A stretch of DNA of 64,000 bases from Ichthyocystis sparus (GTDB taxonomy: Bacteria; Pseudomonadota; Gammaproteobacteria; Burkholderiales; 2013Ark19i), in assembly GCF_900078755.1 (NCBI RefSeq), contig NZ_FKIH01000003.1; one strand, given 5' to 3'. Positions 1-9,642 of the stretch are shown here, piece by piece. The notes under the pieces are model-generated. The model was not told the DNA's origin and ran no database searches. It saw nothing but the letters and a program-made list of their open reading frames with translations. Both the position numbers and the translations under genes were made by a program. Position 1 is the stretch's first letter, and each line of letters begins with the position of its first letter.

Positions 1-1
1 A

Positions 2-1609
2 GATTTATTGCGCTCTCAAGAATTGGAAAGATCTTGGTTGGCCTCGGGAGGGATGGGCTTTGATTTAGAAGATACTGCTTCTCTTATAGAAACTAACGGA
101 CAGTTAATACAAGCTCTGATGGCTAGCGTAGAATCACCTTCATTTACGGCATTACCGGCAATGGTAGTGGAAAATGTTGGTGCTTGTGGGCAACAAGCAA
201 TGAGTGCTACACCAGGGGCAGCGTTGTTAGAGGAAGAGGAGGTAGGTACTGCTGCTGTGCATGGGCAGGAGGTGACAGGTGCGCCAGAACAGAGTGTGCC
301 AGAACAGAGTGTGCCAGAACAGAGTGAATTAGGCTCTGATAGAAATTTCGTGTTGGCACCTGATCTAGCGCTAAGGTTGGGAATGTACCCTGGTCAAGTG
401 CTATGTCGAGGTATGTTTTATGGTACTACGAAGGCTGTTCTCGTTTTAGAAATGATAAGTCAACTTTCAGGAATTCGGCAAGATTTATTGCGCAATCAAG
501 AATTAGAAAGAGCTGGTTTGATCTCGAGAGGAACTGAGGATATTGCTTCTCTTATAGAAACTAATGAAGCAATATTACGAGCTCTGATTTGTAGCATAGA
601 AGAACCGGAAGTGGTAGTAGTAGATTCGGAAGGAGAGTCAGCAGAGAAATTGGTGGGACGTGGACCAATGAGAAGAGTTGCTACAAATCTAATGAAGAAG
701 GCAGAGAGAGCTTTGGCTAGGGAGTATGCGGAAGCTGCCAAAAAGTTAGAGAAGCAAAGGAAGAAAGCTGCTAAAGAGCTAGATAATCAGAGAAAGGAAG
801 CTGCTAAAGAGCTAGAAAGGAGGGAATGTGCTAGGTTACTGCTAGAAGAAAGAAAAATGGCTGAGGCGGCGGAGGCGGCAGAGCTAGAGATGGCGGAACT
901 AGCAAGACAAGAGAGATTGGAGAGAGCTGAGGCTAGAGCAAGGGAGACGAGGGAGGAGAGAGAGGCAAGAGAGGCGCTTGCACTAGAGAAGCTAGCAAGG
1001 CGGGAAATGCTTAAAGAGAGAAAAAAAATTAAAGAGGAGGCAGAGAGGAGTAGATTAGACAAACTCAAGGATATACAAAGAAGGAAAGAAGAGGCAAAGA
1101 CAAAGAAACAAGAAAGACTGAAGGAGAAAGAACGGAAAGAAGCAGAAGAGAGAGAGAGACGAGAAAGGATGAATAGTGATAAAAAGAGGAGGCTAGAAGA
1201 GCGTTCGAAGAAGGAAGTGGTTTGCTTGCAAAAGGGAGAAGCTAGAGTGAAACTTGCGGGGTTAGAGCTAATGCTGAGGCAAGAAAAAGGTAAGTTTGCT
1301 AGTATACGTTCAGCGCTAGCAATAGATGGATTAGGGATGACATTACAAGAAGTAGAGCTAGAACTATATGGCAAGGTAGAGCAAGAGTATCGACTAGGGT
1401 CAGAGTTGGTGCAGGTGGGAGAGCGTATACGAGAACTAAGAAGAGTAGTAGTAGCGGATGGAAGTGCGCAGATAGTTTCATTGGAGAGAAGTAGGGATAT
1501 AGTTTTAGAAAAAGTAAGAGAGTTAGAGATAAAGGTAGAGATGGTGAGGGTAAAATCGAGGAGGAGACAGCTGTCCCAAGAGTTAAATAGACTGAGGAGT
1601 CTGAGGTAG
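2..1609 (+). CDS. Coiled-coil family protein, copy 1 (5' end outside window)
   Basis: I do not recognise a named family. The frame is open to the left edge and the first codons match the middle of the sister genes (LLR-QELE block), so the true start lies upstream. What remains is the end of one roughly 90-residue domain ending in QALMASVESP, a complete second copy (about residues 115-205) with LAPDLALRLGM, RGMFYGT and a closing SIEEP, then about 300 residues rich in Lys, Glu, Arg and Ala that should form a long coiled coil. A nine-base-pair-rich EQSVP peptide is repeated three times between the domains. No signal peptide or membrane segment is visible. It belongs to the tandem array ending at 11265. 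An effector-like role is possible but unproven. Confidence 0.75.
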   Translation, partial: DLLRSQELERSWLASGGMGFDLEDTASLIETNGQLIQALMASVESPSFTALPAMVVENVGACGQQAMSATPGAALLEEEEVGTAAVHGQEVTGAPEQSVPEQSVPEQSELGSDRNFVLAPDLALRLGMYPGQVLCRGMFYGTTKAVLVLEMISQLSGIRQDLLRNQELERAGLISRGTEDIASLIETNEAILRALICSIEEPEVVVVDSEGESAEKLVGRGPMRRVATNLMKKAERALAREYAEAAKKLEKQRKKAAKELDNQRKEAAKELERRECARLLLEERKMAEAAEAAELEMAELARQERLERAEARARETREEREAREALALEKLARREMLKERKKIKEEAERSRLDKLKDIQRRKEEAKTKKQERLKEKERKEAEERERRERMNSDKKRRLEERSKKEVVCLQKGEARVKLAGLELMLRQEKGKFASIRSALAIDGLGMTLQEVELELYGKVEQEYRLGSELVQVGERIRELRRVVVADGSAQIVSLERSRDIVLEKVRELEIKVEMVRVKSRRRQLSQELNRLRSLR

Positions 1610-3117
1610 TTAATGCGTATTTGTTTGAAGAGATCAGGGAAATAAGTCACGCACTTGTGAGGGTGCTGTGAGGGGAATGTAGTACCAGGGTACCTTTGCC
1701 ATTGTTGTATATAAATGATGTAGTCAATATATTGATATTTGTTTGCGTTTTACCCACAGAAGAACCAAGGTTTGGGAAATCATATTTGACTTCTTTTAAG
1801 TAATACCGTCTTGTGCATTGATGATTTGGGTAGTCTTTTGTTTAACGCGCCTTAGATGATGCGTTGTCTTTATGGCAGCAAGTATATCTGTTCCAGGTAA
1901 TGGTACGCTACTACCCTAGCTGCTTAATGTGTGAACATGTCGTAGTCCAGTTGGTATTGATGTACTAAGGGCAGTGTAAAGATTATTAGTACTACAGACT
2001 TTAAACATCAGATAGTAATCAGGTGATCTGCTTGGTTTTTCTTGTATTCGGTTGTTTTGCTATATCAACATATATTTTTGAGCATTTTTGAGCATTTTTT
2101 ATCAATGCTGCTGCTGCCTATATGGAGGCAATTACCCTAGCAGTAGGCTTATCCTTAGTAGGGATGCTATTGTTAAATTATTTCAGATAATAAAGTACAG
2201 CATTGATATTTTCTTCCTTAGGATAATTAAAAATTTAGGAGTGATGGATTTGTTTATAAGATTAGCAAGAAGCTACAAGTGTCCTAATCGCAATATCTGA
2301 GCAATAATTACAAGAATAAGAGGGAAAATATTCATAGCCAGCGGCAATTCTACAACTGATTGGTGGGTGATAGTAGAAGTGAATAAAGAAATTGATATTT
2401 AATAATGTTATGTGCATGGTTCTATCTATGGCATAGACGGTTGCGCGCATTTAGAGAAATCATATTGACATTTAATACTGTTGAATTGTTTAATGATAGG
2501 GTTAACTACCCTAATGTTTTAAACATTTAAAGCGTGTGCATCTCGAACGATGGGTGTTAGACTGAGGTTGCCTGTATCAGATATGGTAGCTGATATTAAG
2601 AGAGCGTCTGTCTTATTTTAATAATTAGAAAAGATTAGGCAAAAATAGGACCGATTTGTTGTATCTAATCTACATTAATCTTACGTATAGGTAGGTAATT
2701 GTTATTATGAGCATTATCTATTTTTTCAAATAATCCCACATAAAAATATCAAATATAGCACAATTTTTGCCAAATAAATTACAGCTTTATATTGTATTTT
2801 CCCCTTCTTAAATTAAGATTTAAAAAAATTGTGGAAACTATGCTGATCGATAAATGGGCTTGATTGGACCATCAGTAGTTCTACGACTTCTGCAAAGCCA
2901 ATTATTGCAATAGCTGATCCTAATTTGTAGGGGGTAAATACTAGTTGAAAGAGATGTTTTACCAGCTCAGCATTTTGGTTTGTTGTTAATGTAGGCGTAC
3001 GTATGATCTGAGAGGTGTGTATATTGAGTTAAAGAAACAAGCTCTGCTAATAGTAGAGATGCTTGACTACAGTGTATATTGTTAATAGATAAGAATAAAA
3101 AAATAGGAACTTTGCTA
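1610..3117 (+). other. Non-coding stretch between copies 1 and 2
   Basis: About 1.5 kb with no convincing gene. The only listed ORFs here are short and lack coding character. From about 2190 onward the DNA resembles the stretch upstream of copy 4 (for example 2191-2230 against 9021-9060) and, nearer the gene, the stretch upstream of copy 3, so it is the duplicated leader of the gene family. The motif CTACCCTA or TTACCCTA recurs near 1908, 2131 and 2507. A 10-base unit containing TTTTTGAGCA is repeated near 2076-2097. Confidence 0.6.
2652..2890 (+). repeat. Conserved leader block upstream of copy 2
   Basis: This block aligns by eye with 6329-6500 and 9112-9345. Shared landmarks are TTTGTTGTAT near its start, a TTATATTGTATTTT run, TTGTGGAAACT.TGCTGAT, and in two of the copies ATCAGTAGTTCTAC. 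It lies about 230-470 bases before the start codon. It may carry promoter or 5' leader signals, or it may simply be the edge of the duplicated unit. Confidence 0.55.
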
Positions 3118-5538
3118 ATGGAACGGAAATTTAGTAGCACAAGTAATGGAGCAAATGGTTCGGGTGGTAACGATGAACTGGGTAGTGTAGATGGCCAGGA
3201 ACAACCGTCAAGTGCATTAGAACTAGAACAAAGTGCAGGATCTGCTGAGATAGGAGGTTTTCCATTAGCGCCACATTTAGCACAAACTTTGGGGATGCAA
3301 CCTGGTGAAAGGCTATTTCAAAGTATGTTTTATGGCACCCCGCAGGCTTCTCTTGTATTAAGTTTGGCGCTTCAACTTATGGAAAAACATGAAGTACTGG
3401 TTCATAAGGAAGTGGGAGAGGGAACTAGTTCTGCCGTTCGAATTAGAGATGATGGTTATAATCTTGCTCTTATTGCCTCCAGCGAGGATACAATACGAGC
3501 GCTTCTGGATAGTATAGAAAAACCTCGATTTGGAGTAGTACCAGAAGTGGTAGTAGAAGGTGTGGGGACTACGGTTGGTCAAGAACTAAGTGCACCAGAG
3601 GCAGAGGTAGTGGCAGTAGAAGGTGTGGATATTATGCATGGGCAAGTAACAGGTGTACCTGAACAGAGTACTAGAGGATCTGATGTAGGAGTTCTGTTAA
3701 CACCAGATTTAGCACTGGAGCTGGGAATGCAACCTGATCAAGTGTTACGTCGAGGTATGTTTTATGGTACCCAGCAGGCTCATGTGGTACTAAATTTAGT
3801 AAGCCAACTTTTGACAGTTCAGGACGATTTACTTATCCGTGTATTAGGAGAGGGAACTACTGAAGGAGACTGCGGTAGTGTTATTAGAGATGCAGAGTAT
3901 AACTCGGTAATGATACAGGCTCTGATGGATAGCATAGAATCACCTACAGTGTTGGTACCATCTGTGGAGGCAGTACCGTTAATGGAGTCAGCACCATTAG
4001 CGGAAGTAGCACCGTTAGTGGAGTCAATACCGTTAATGGAATCGTTACCGTTAATGGAATCGTTACCATTAGCAGAAGTAGCACCGTTAGTGGAGTCAGT
4101 ACCGTTAATGGAGGCAGTACCGTTAATGGAATCGTTACCTTTAGTGGAAGCAGTACCATTAGCAGGAGCAGCACCGTTAGTGGAGTCAGCGCCATTGGCG
4201 GAAGCAGCACCGTTAGTGGAAGTGGAAGTAGCACCGTTAGCGGAAGCAGTACCGTTAATGGAGTCAGTATCGTTGGTGGAAGTAGCACCGTTAGTGGAGG
4301 TAGTAGAATCGGAATTGCAAGTGCAAGAATCGGGAGAGGTATCGAGCGTGATAGAGTTAGAGGGCGTGGAGATACCAAGAGAGATATTGGAGAAAGAGTT
4401 AACGGAGAAAAAGAAAGCGGAAGAAGGTTCAAGAGCAGTGATAGGGGCGAAGGCGAAAGACAAATCTAAAGATGTTCCGAAATCTAAAAATGTTCCGGTT
4501 ATATCGGAAGAGAGAATGAGATCTCTAGAATTAGAGAGCATGAGGCTAGTGAGAAAGGTAGCGGCAGAGTTAGATGCGAAAGAGAAAGCTGAGGAAGCTG
4601 CTAAAGCAGAGAGAGAGGCTAGAAAGAAAGAGGAAAGGGAGAGAAATGAGGCTAGAAAAAAGTTGATGTTGATAGAATCCATTAAAAAAGAAGCAGAGAA
4701 GAAGAGAGCAAGGGAAGAGAAAGAAGCTACAAAGAGAGAGGAAAAAGAGAAAAAGGCGGCGGAAAGAGAGAAACGGAAAGCAGAGAACGCGCGTGCTCGG
4801 GAAGAGAGAGAGGCAAAGAAGAAAGAGGAAAAAGAGAAAGCGAAAAAGGAAAGGGAAGAGGCGAACAGAGCTATAAGAAAGAGACAGGAAGAAGAACTGA
4901 GGAGATTGTTAGAGGAAGAGAGAATTGCGTCGGAGAAAGCGAAAAAGGAAAGGGAGGAGGCAAATAGAGTGGCGATGGAGAAATTGGAGGCAAAAAGGAG
5001 ATTGAAAGAAGAAAATAGAGTTGAGAAAGAGAAGGAGAAAGAGAGAGAGAAGGAAAGGAAAAATAGGTGGAAGGAGGTAGCAGGAACATTTGAAATGAAG
5101 AGAAAGACATTGAAAGAAAAAAGGAAAGAGGATAAAGAGAGAGAAAAAGAGGAAATAGGTAGATTGAGAGGAGAAGAGTGGGTTGCGTCAGAGAAAGCGA
5201 GAAAGGAAAAGGAGGGGTCAAGTAGAGTGGCAATGGAGAAATTGGAGGCAAAAAGGAGGTTGATGGAAGAAAGTAGAGTTGAGAAAGAGAAGGAGAAAGA
5301 GAGAGAGAAGGAAAGGAAAAATAGGTGGAAGGAGGTAGCAGGAGCATTTGAAATGAAGAGAAAGACATTGAAAGAGAAAAGGAAAGCGGACAAAGAGGAA
5401 ATAGAGAGATTGAGAGAAGAAAGTAGGGTTGAGAAAGAGAGGAGTCTAGCAATGGCCGGAGTGATAGAATTAGTGGTAGAAGAATCGGAATCGGAATCGG
5501 AAGAGGAAACAAGCGCTAAGAGGAGTAAGCCGGAGTAA
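3118..5538 (+). CDS. Coiled-coil family protein, copy 2 (806 aa)
   Basis: Unrecognised family; the longest member here. The ATG at 3118 is chosen because its N-terminus (MERKFSSTS) lines up with MKRRLSSTS and MKRKLGGTG of the sisters, and an AGGA lies 9 bases upstream. Order of parts: Ser/Gly-rich leader (1-45), first domain (about 46-140, LAPHLAQTLGMQPGE and SMFYGTPQA, ending DSIEKP), second domain (about 190-285, same landmarks, ending DSIESP), about 110 residues of hexapeptide repeats of PLMES/PLAEV type, then about 380 residues of Lys/Glu/Arg coiled coil with an internal 86-residue duplication, and an acidic tail. No signal peptide. It could be a T3SS substrate or a cytoplasmic structural protein; the sequence alone cannot decide. 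Confidence 0.8.
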   Translation: MERKFSSTSNGANGSGGNDELGSVDGQEQPSSALELEQSAGSAEIGGFPLAPHLAQTLGMQPGERLFQSMFYGTPQASLVLSLALQLMEKHEVLVHKEVGEGTSSAVRIRDDGYNLALIASSEDTIRALLDSIEKPRFGVVPEVVVEGVGTTVGQELSAPEAEVVAVEGVDIMHGQVTGVPEQSTRGSDVGVLLTPDLALELGMQPDQVLRRGMFYGTQQAHVVLNLVSQLLTVQDDLLIRVLGEGTTEGDCGSVIRDAEYNSVMIQALMDSIESPTVLVPSVEAVPLMESAPLAEVAPLVESIPLMESLPLMESLPLAEVAPLVESVPLMEAVPLMESLPLVEAVPLAGAAPLVESAPLAEAAPLVEVEVAPLAEAVPLMESVSLVEVAPLVEVVESELQVQESGEVSSVIELEGVEIPREILEKELTEKKKAEEGSRAVIGAKAKDKSKDVPKSKNVPVISEERMRSLELESMRLVRKVAAELDAKEKAEEAAKAEREARKKEERERNEARKKLMLIESIKKEAEKKRAREEKEATKREEKEKKAAEREKRKAENARAREEREAKKKEEKEKAKKEREEANRAIRKRQEEELRRLLEEERIASEKAKKEREEANRVAMEKLEAKRRLKEENRVEKEKEKEREKERKNRWKEVAGTFEMKRKTLKEKRKEDKEREKEEIGRLRGEEWVASEKARKEKEGSSRVAMEKLEAKRRLMEESRVEKEKEKEREKERKNRWKEVAGAFEMKRKTLKEKRKADKEEIERLREESRVEKERSLAMAGVIELVVEESESESEEETSAKRSKPE
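3973..4302 (+). repeat. 18-bp / hexapeptide tandem repeats inside copy 2
   Basis: About 18 imperfect copies of an 18-base unit such as GCACCGTTAGTGGAGTCA, coding for APLVES, VPLMES, LPLAEV and similar. One unit carries a two-residue insertion (APLVEVEV). Neighbouring units differ mainly at the first, fourth and sixth codon. The sister genes lack the array, so it expanded in this copy only. Confidence 0.9.
4914..5398 (+). repeat. 258-bp direct duplication in the coiled coil of copy 2
   Basis: The stretch 4914-5140 recurs at 5172-5398 with a period of 258 bases (86 codons), keeping the frame. Landmarks in both are GCGTC-GAGAAAGCG, ATGGAGAAATTGGAGGC, AGGTGGAAGGAGGTAGCAGG and ATGAAGAGAAAGACATTGAA. 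Only scattered substitutions separate the copies, so the event is fairly recent. Confidence 0.85.
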
Positions 5539-5760
5539 GTAGCAGTAGGAGAATTGATTATTAGAATGTGAGATTAGTACATAGTATTAAATGGTGATAT
5601 AAGAATTAGGAGGTTAGCTTAGTATAGAAATTAGTAATGAGAGCACTAGGAGGAGCAGCAGATCAATTGGTGTTGAGTGTAGGTGTTGTTTTATTATTCA
5701 TAGGTTAATATAAAAAATAAAAGTTAATATAAAAAAATAAAATCCCGATCATGGTTGTAA
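5539..5760 (+). repeat. Duplicated 3' flank of copy 2
   Basis: Matches 8151-8360 downstream of copy 3. Shared landmarks are TAGGAGAATTGA, GGTGATATAAGAATTAGGA, AGGAGCAGCAGA and GTGTTGA.TGTAGGT, ending in an A-rich run before CCCGATC or CCCAAGC. It shows that whole units, not just reading frames, were duplicated. Confidence 0.7.
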
Positions 5761-5822
5761 TAAGTCAGTCTAGTATTCCTATGCGAAATTGATATAGATA
5801 CTAAGCAAAATGATATACAGTT

Positions 5823-6310
5823 ATGGTAGTATCGGCAGTTTTAGCAGAAGGTATAGATATCCCGCATGAACTAACACTAACAAGTACACCAGAAACTCCG
5901 AGGAAGGGTTTATGTTGGTGCAGGATTCAGCGTTATCAACGCTGATAATGTAACCTGACCGATGGCTATTTCTGGGTATGTTTTGTGGCACTCCACGTTC
6001 GATGTCGTTTTAGAAATAGCAAGTTAACTTTCAGCATTGAGGAAACGTTTATTGCGAAGTCAAGTATTAGAAGGTGCTGATGTTGCAATCCAAAAAGAAA
6101 CTGGTGTTAGCTGTGAAGATGCTACTGTTATTATAGCAGCTGGTGAAGAATTAATATTACAGGCTCTGATGGGTAGCATAGAGTGTGCCCGTGGTAGCAG
6201 ACGGAAGTGGTAGTAGTGTGTTTGTATCAAGAGTTGATAACTGAAATGAGCGTGAGATTGAAGCTAAAGGAAGAAGCTGCAGCAGATTCAGCGAGAGCGA
6301 AGAAACAGTA
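5823..6310 (+). pseudogene. Decayed remnant of the coiled-coil family
   Basis: Translated across frames, this stretch still matches the second domain of the family: GAGGAAGGGTTTATGTTGGTGC, then TGGGTATGTTTTGTGGCACTCCAC, then TTTATTGCGAAGTCAAG, GCAATCCAAAAAGAAACTGG and finally CAGGCTCTGATGGGTAGCATAGAG. Several stop codons and frame changes break it, including TAA after the GCTGATAATG stretch and after AATAGCAAG. A short Lys/Glu/Arg-coding trace follows near 6245-6310. The closest relative by eye is the second domain of copies 3 and 4. It cannot make a full protein. Confidence 0.85.
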
Positions 6311-6328
6311 GTTATTGTTATTCTAAGA

Positions 6329-6500
6329 TTTGCTTTTTTGTCTATCCAGATATTTCACAAACAACAGTATTATCAAGTAAATTATAGTGTTTTGCATCGG
6401 TTTTACGTTTTATTCTTTCCTTATTAATTTAAGATTTAGAGAATTGTGGAAACTGCGCTGATTGGTAAATTTGCTTAATTGGAATATCAGTAGTTCTACA
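6329..6500 (+). repeat. Conserved leader block upstream of copy 3
   Basis: Aligns with 2652-2890 and 9112-9345. The best-kept part is TTAATTTAAGATTTAGAGAATTG followed by TGGAAACTGCGCTGATTGG and ATCAGTAGTTCTAC. The remaining bases to the start codon also resemble the leader of copy 2 (GAGATGCTTTTCTACAGTG against GAGATGCTTGACTACAGTG). Confidence 0.6.
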
Positions 6501-6785
6501 AAAATAATTGCAATAACTGAATGTTTAGTGATGTTGAATGTTGGTTGAAAGAGATACTTTACCATCCCAGCACTCTAGGTATATTGGCTCAGATGTGGTA
6601 CGTCTAACTTTTCAATACGTGTGTGGTTCTGCAATTTTTTTTGAGAGTATTTTTTAGCGTTTATGTGAGTATATTCTAGGAGGTATATTGGTTTAAAAAG
6701 CTAGTTTGATATTAGAAGTAGAGATGCTTTTCTACAGTGAATATTATCAGTAGATAGAAAATAAAAAATATGGATTCTATACCTA

Positions 6786-8150
6786 ATGAAACGAAGATTA
6801 AGTAGTACGAGCAGTGAAGCAAGTAGTCCTGATGGTAGCTATGAGCAGGGTAGTGCATATGAGCAGGTACAACCATCTAGTGCTTTAGAGTTAGAACAAA
6901 GTACAGGATCTGCCGAGGTAGGAGGTTTTCCGTTGGCGCCACATTTAGCGCAATCTCTGGGGATGCAACCTGGTGAAGGGTTATTTCGAAGTGCGTTTTA
7001 TGGCACCCCACATGCGTATTGCATATCAAGTTTAGTATTTCAACTTTTAAACGAACAGGAAGGTTTGTTTAGCCGTGTATTAGGAGAGGGGACTAGTTAT
7101 GCCGTCCAACATAGCCAGGTTGATACTCTTTCTCTCATAGAATATAACGCAATAACAATACAAGCGCTGATGGATAGTATAGAAGCACCTCCATTTGCAG
7201 TAGTAGTACCGGCAGTGATGGTGGAAGATATAGATACTACTGAGCATGGGCAAGTATCAGGTGCATCGGGGGCAGTGATGATGGAGGGTGTAGGTACTGC
7301 TCATTGGCAAGTGCCAGGTGTAGTATCAGGATATGATACCGGGGTCTCTGAGGAAGGGTTCGTGTTGGAACCAGATTTAGCACGATCGCTGGGAATGAAG
7401 CCTGATCAAGTGTTATGTAGAGGTATGTTTTACGGTACTCCACAATTTGATGTCATTTTAGGAATAGTAAGTCAGCTTTTAGCAATTCGAGAAGATTTAT
7501 TGCGCAATCAAGAATTGGAAGGATCTGGTGCAATCCAAGAGGGAATTAGCGTTGGTCATGGAGATACTGCTGCTCTTATAGCGGCTAATGAAGAATTAAT
7601 GCAGGCTTTGATGGATAGCATAGAATCACCTGCAGTGCCAGTACTGCCAGCGTGTGTAGTACCGTCGGTGGGTGTAGTAGAATCTGAATTGCAAGGGCAA
7701 GAATCGAAAGGGAGAATGAGTGCTATAGGTCCAGGGAGAGTGAGGTCTATACGTGTAGTAGCTAAGGAAGTGGAGGTAGCGAAAAAGAAATCGGAAGAGG
7801 GAGAGTCGAGTAAAAAGATGGAAGAGAGATGAGGAGAGTCAAGGAAGAAATTGAGAGAGGAAATGAGAGTTGAGTTTGAGAAGGCAAAAGAGGCAAGTGG
7901 AGTGGTAAAGGAGAGGTTGGAAGAGGCAAGAAAGAGGTTTAGAGAAGAAAAAGATAATGTTGAGTTAGAGAAGTCGAAAGAGGAAAGGAGAGTTAAGAGA
8001 AAGAAAGAGAAGATGATAAAAAAGGAATTAAGAGAGGAGAGTAGAGTTGCGGAAGAGAAGAATCTAGCAATGGCTGGAGGGCTGGAGCTAGGAGTAGAGG
8101 AATCGGAATCGGAAGAGGAAACAGGCGCGAGGCAGAGTAAGTATGAGTAA
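6786..8150 (+). pseudogene. Coiled-coil family protein, copy 3, interrupted by in-frame TGA
   Basis: Same architecture as copies 2 and 4: MKRRLSSTSSEASS leader, first domain (about 43-135, LAPHLAQSLGMQPGE, SAFYGTPHA, DSIEAP), second domain (about 195-285, LARSLGMKPDQ, RGMFYGTPQ, DSIESP), then coiled coil. A TGA at 7830-7832 stops it after 348 codons. Reading on in the same frame (GESRKKLREE...) gives another 105 codons of the expected coiled coil and the family's acidic tail (EESESEEET), ending at 8150. This is a single nonsense change, probably from AGA, CGA or GGA, not a frameshift. A shortened 348-residue protein with both domains could still be made. Alternatives are a sequencing error or stop readthrough. 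Confidence 0.8.
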
Positions 8151-9642
8151 TCAGTAAGTGGTAGGGGTAGGAGAATTGACTGCCATACTAGGGTGTGAGA
8201 TACAGCACAGTAGAGTAAGTGGTGATATAAGAATTAGGAAGGCTAGTTTAGTGTAAGAATTGGTGCTAAGAGGAGCAGCAGACTCGTGGGTGTTGATTGT
8301 AGGTATGTCTTTATTGTGTAATGTGGATATAAAAAAGAAAGCCCAAGCCTAGTTATAGTTAATCGATTATTATGCGAGAGTGATGTAGGTATACAAACAA
8401 ATACATAATCTTTGTGTTATTCACCGGTCAGAGCTAGATGCGTAATCTTGGTAGGGTTCCAGTAGCTACACGAGTGTAGATTTGATTTGGCCTGATATTG
8501 TTGGTGCGGTCTGGTGGGGGTTGTTTTGGGTGCGTTTTGTAGCTTATGATCTACTTTGTTTATATTCATCAAGTTTTATGCGTTCAGGATACTCATAATG
8601 TATGACATGATGGAGATCGTTTCGATATTTGCAGAGACATAAATAATGATATCGCAGAACTAATAAGAGAAATAACAACATAGAATAAGTAAGAGAAGTG
8701 CCTTAAGTGATGGAAATAGTAGCAATAGATATCTTAGTAGAAGAAGGGTAGCTCGGTTTATACTAGCAAAAATGAGATTACTAATTCGTTAGTCCTGCCT
8801 TTGTAAATTTTTCACTAACGGTGTAAATCTTAGTAGTATCTAATACAATTAAATTAATATAGAGGATGTGTTGCAGTCACGAAAGTGCTTGATTTGAGAA
8901 GACTACAATTTTGATTTCTGTACAGATGGAAAAGGGTGTTTGTTGGTGCAAGAAATGTATATGTTGGAGGTAAGTGGAGCCTGCTATAGAGGCTTGCGTA
9001 TTCTGGTTATTATGTTTAGGTAAAGTACAGCATTGTTGCTTTCTTCCTTAAGAATAATTAATTTGATGCATAACAGGTATTTACTGACAGATAAAAAATA
9101 AAATAAATCTAATTTGTTGTATCCATATTAATCCTGTGCACGAGCAGTGGAAAAAATATTATTCTAAGATCTATTATTTTTTATCAAAGAGTTGTACCTA
9201 AAATACTTGATCCTATACAATATTGTTCAATAAGTTACAGCTAGTTACGGTTTTTATATTGTATTTTTAGGTAGTTGCGGAAATTATGCTAATTGCTGAG
9301 GGGAACTTAGTTTGTCTGCCAGTAAGCCGGCAAAGATAATTGGGATGTTTGGCACTACTGGATAGGGTATTATTACAGTTGAAAGTGGTCTTTTACTGGC
9401 CCACCGTTCTAATTGTATCTGTTTAGATGTGTAAATTTATACTGTAACTATGTGTTCTGTGTCTTTGTGGTTGTCTGTTTTGCATGCTCGTGGGGGGCAT
9501 TTTTTTTATATTAAATGTACGTGTTTTCTAAAAAGTATATCGAATTAAGAAAACAAGCTTGATTTTAGCTGTGGACAGATTTATCTACAGCTCGTGGTAT
9601 TAATGGAATAATAAAACAATAAAATAGAAGGACTCTGTTCTA
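8151..9642 (+). other. Non-coding stretch between copies 3 and 4
   Basis: About 1.5 kb with no convincing gene on either strand. 8151-8360 is the duplicated 3' flank also seen at 5539-5760. Around 8935-8990 there is a trace resembling family coding DNA (AAAAGGGTGTTTGTTGGTGCAAGAA), too worn to call. 9021-9060 and 9112-9345 repeat the leader seen upstream of copy 2. The middle part (about 8360-8930) shows nothing I can name. Confidence 0.6.
9112..9345 (+). repeat. Conserved leader block upstream of copy 4
   Basis: Aligns with 2652-2890 and 6329-6500: AATTTGTTGTAT, then TTTATATTGTATTTTTAGG, then TTGCGGAAATTATGCTAATTG. The copy is more worn than the other two, which suggests it is the oldest split or the least constrained. 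Confidence 0.5.

Noticed and set aside
2088..2300. Short + frame of 70 codons between copies 1 and 2
   Set aside because: It lies in the duplicated leader region; the matching stretch upstream of copy 4 has no such frame, and the codons look random.
3973..4302. CRISPR-like array
   Set aside because: Units are 18 bases, without spacers, and translate in frame as hexapeptides. No cas genes are in the window.
3819..5393. Long minus-strand open frame (524 codons) opposite copy 2, plus similar ones at 787-1650, 3944-4432 and 4871-5512
   Set aside because: The + strand codes for Lys/Glu/Arg-rich coils, which removes stops on the other strand. The minus products are Ser/Phe/Leu-rich mirror images with no family features or ribosome sites.
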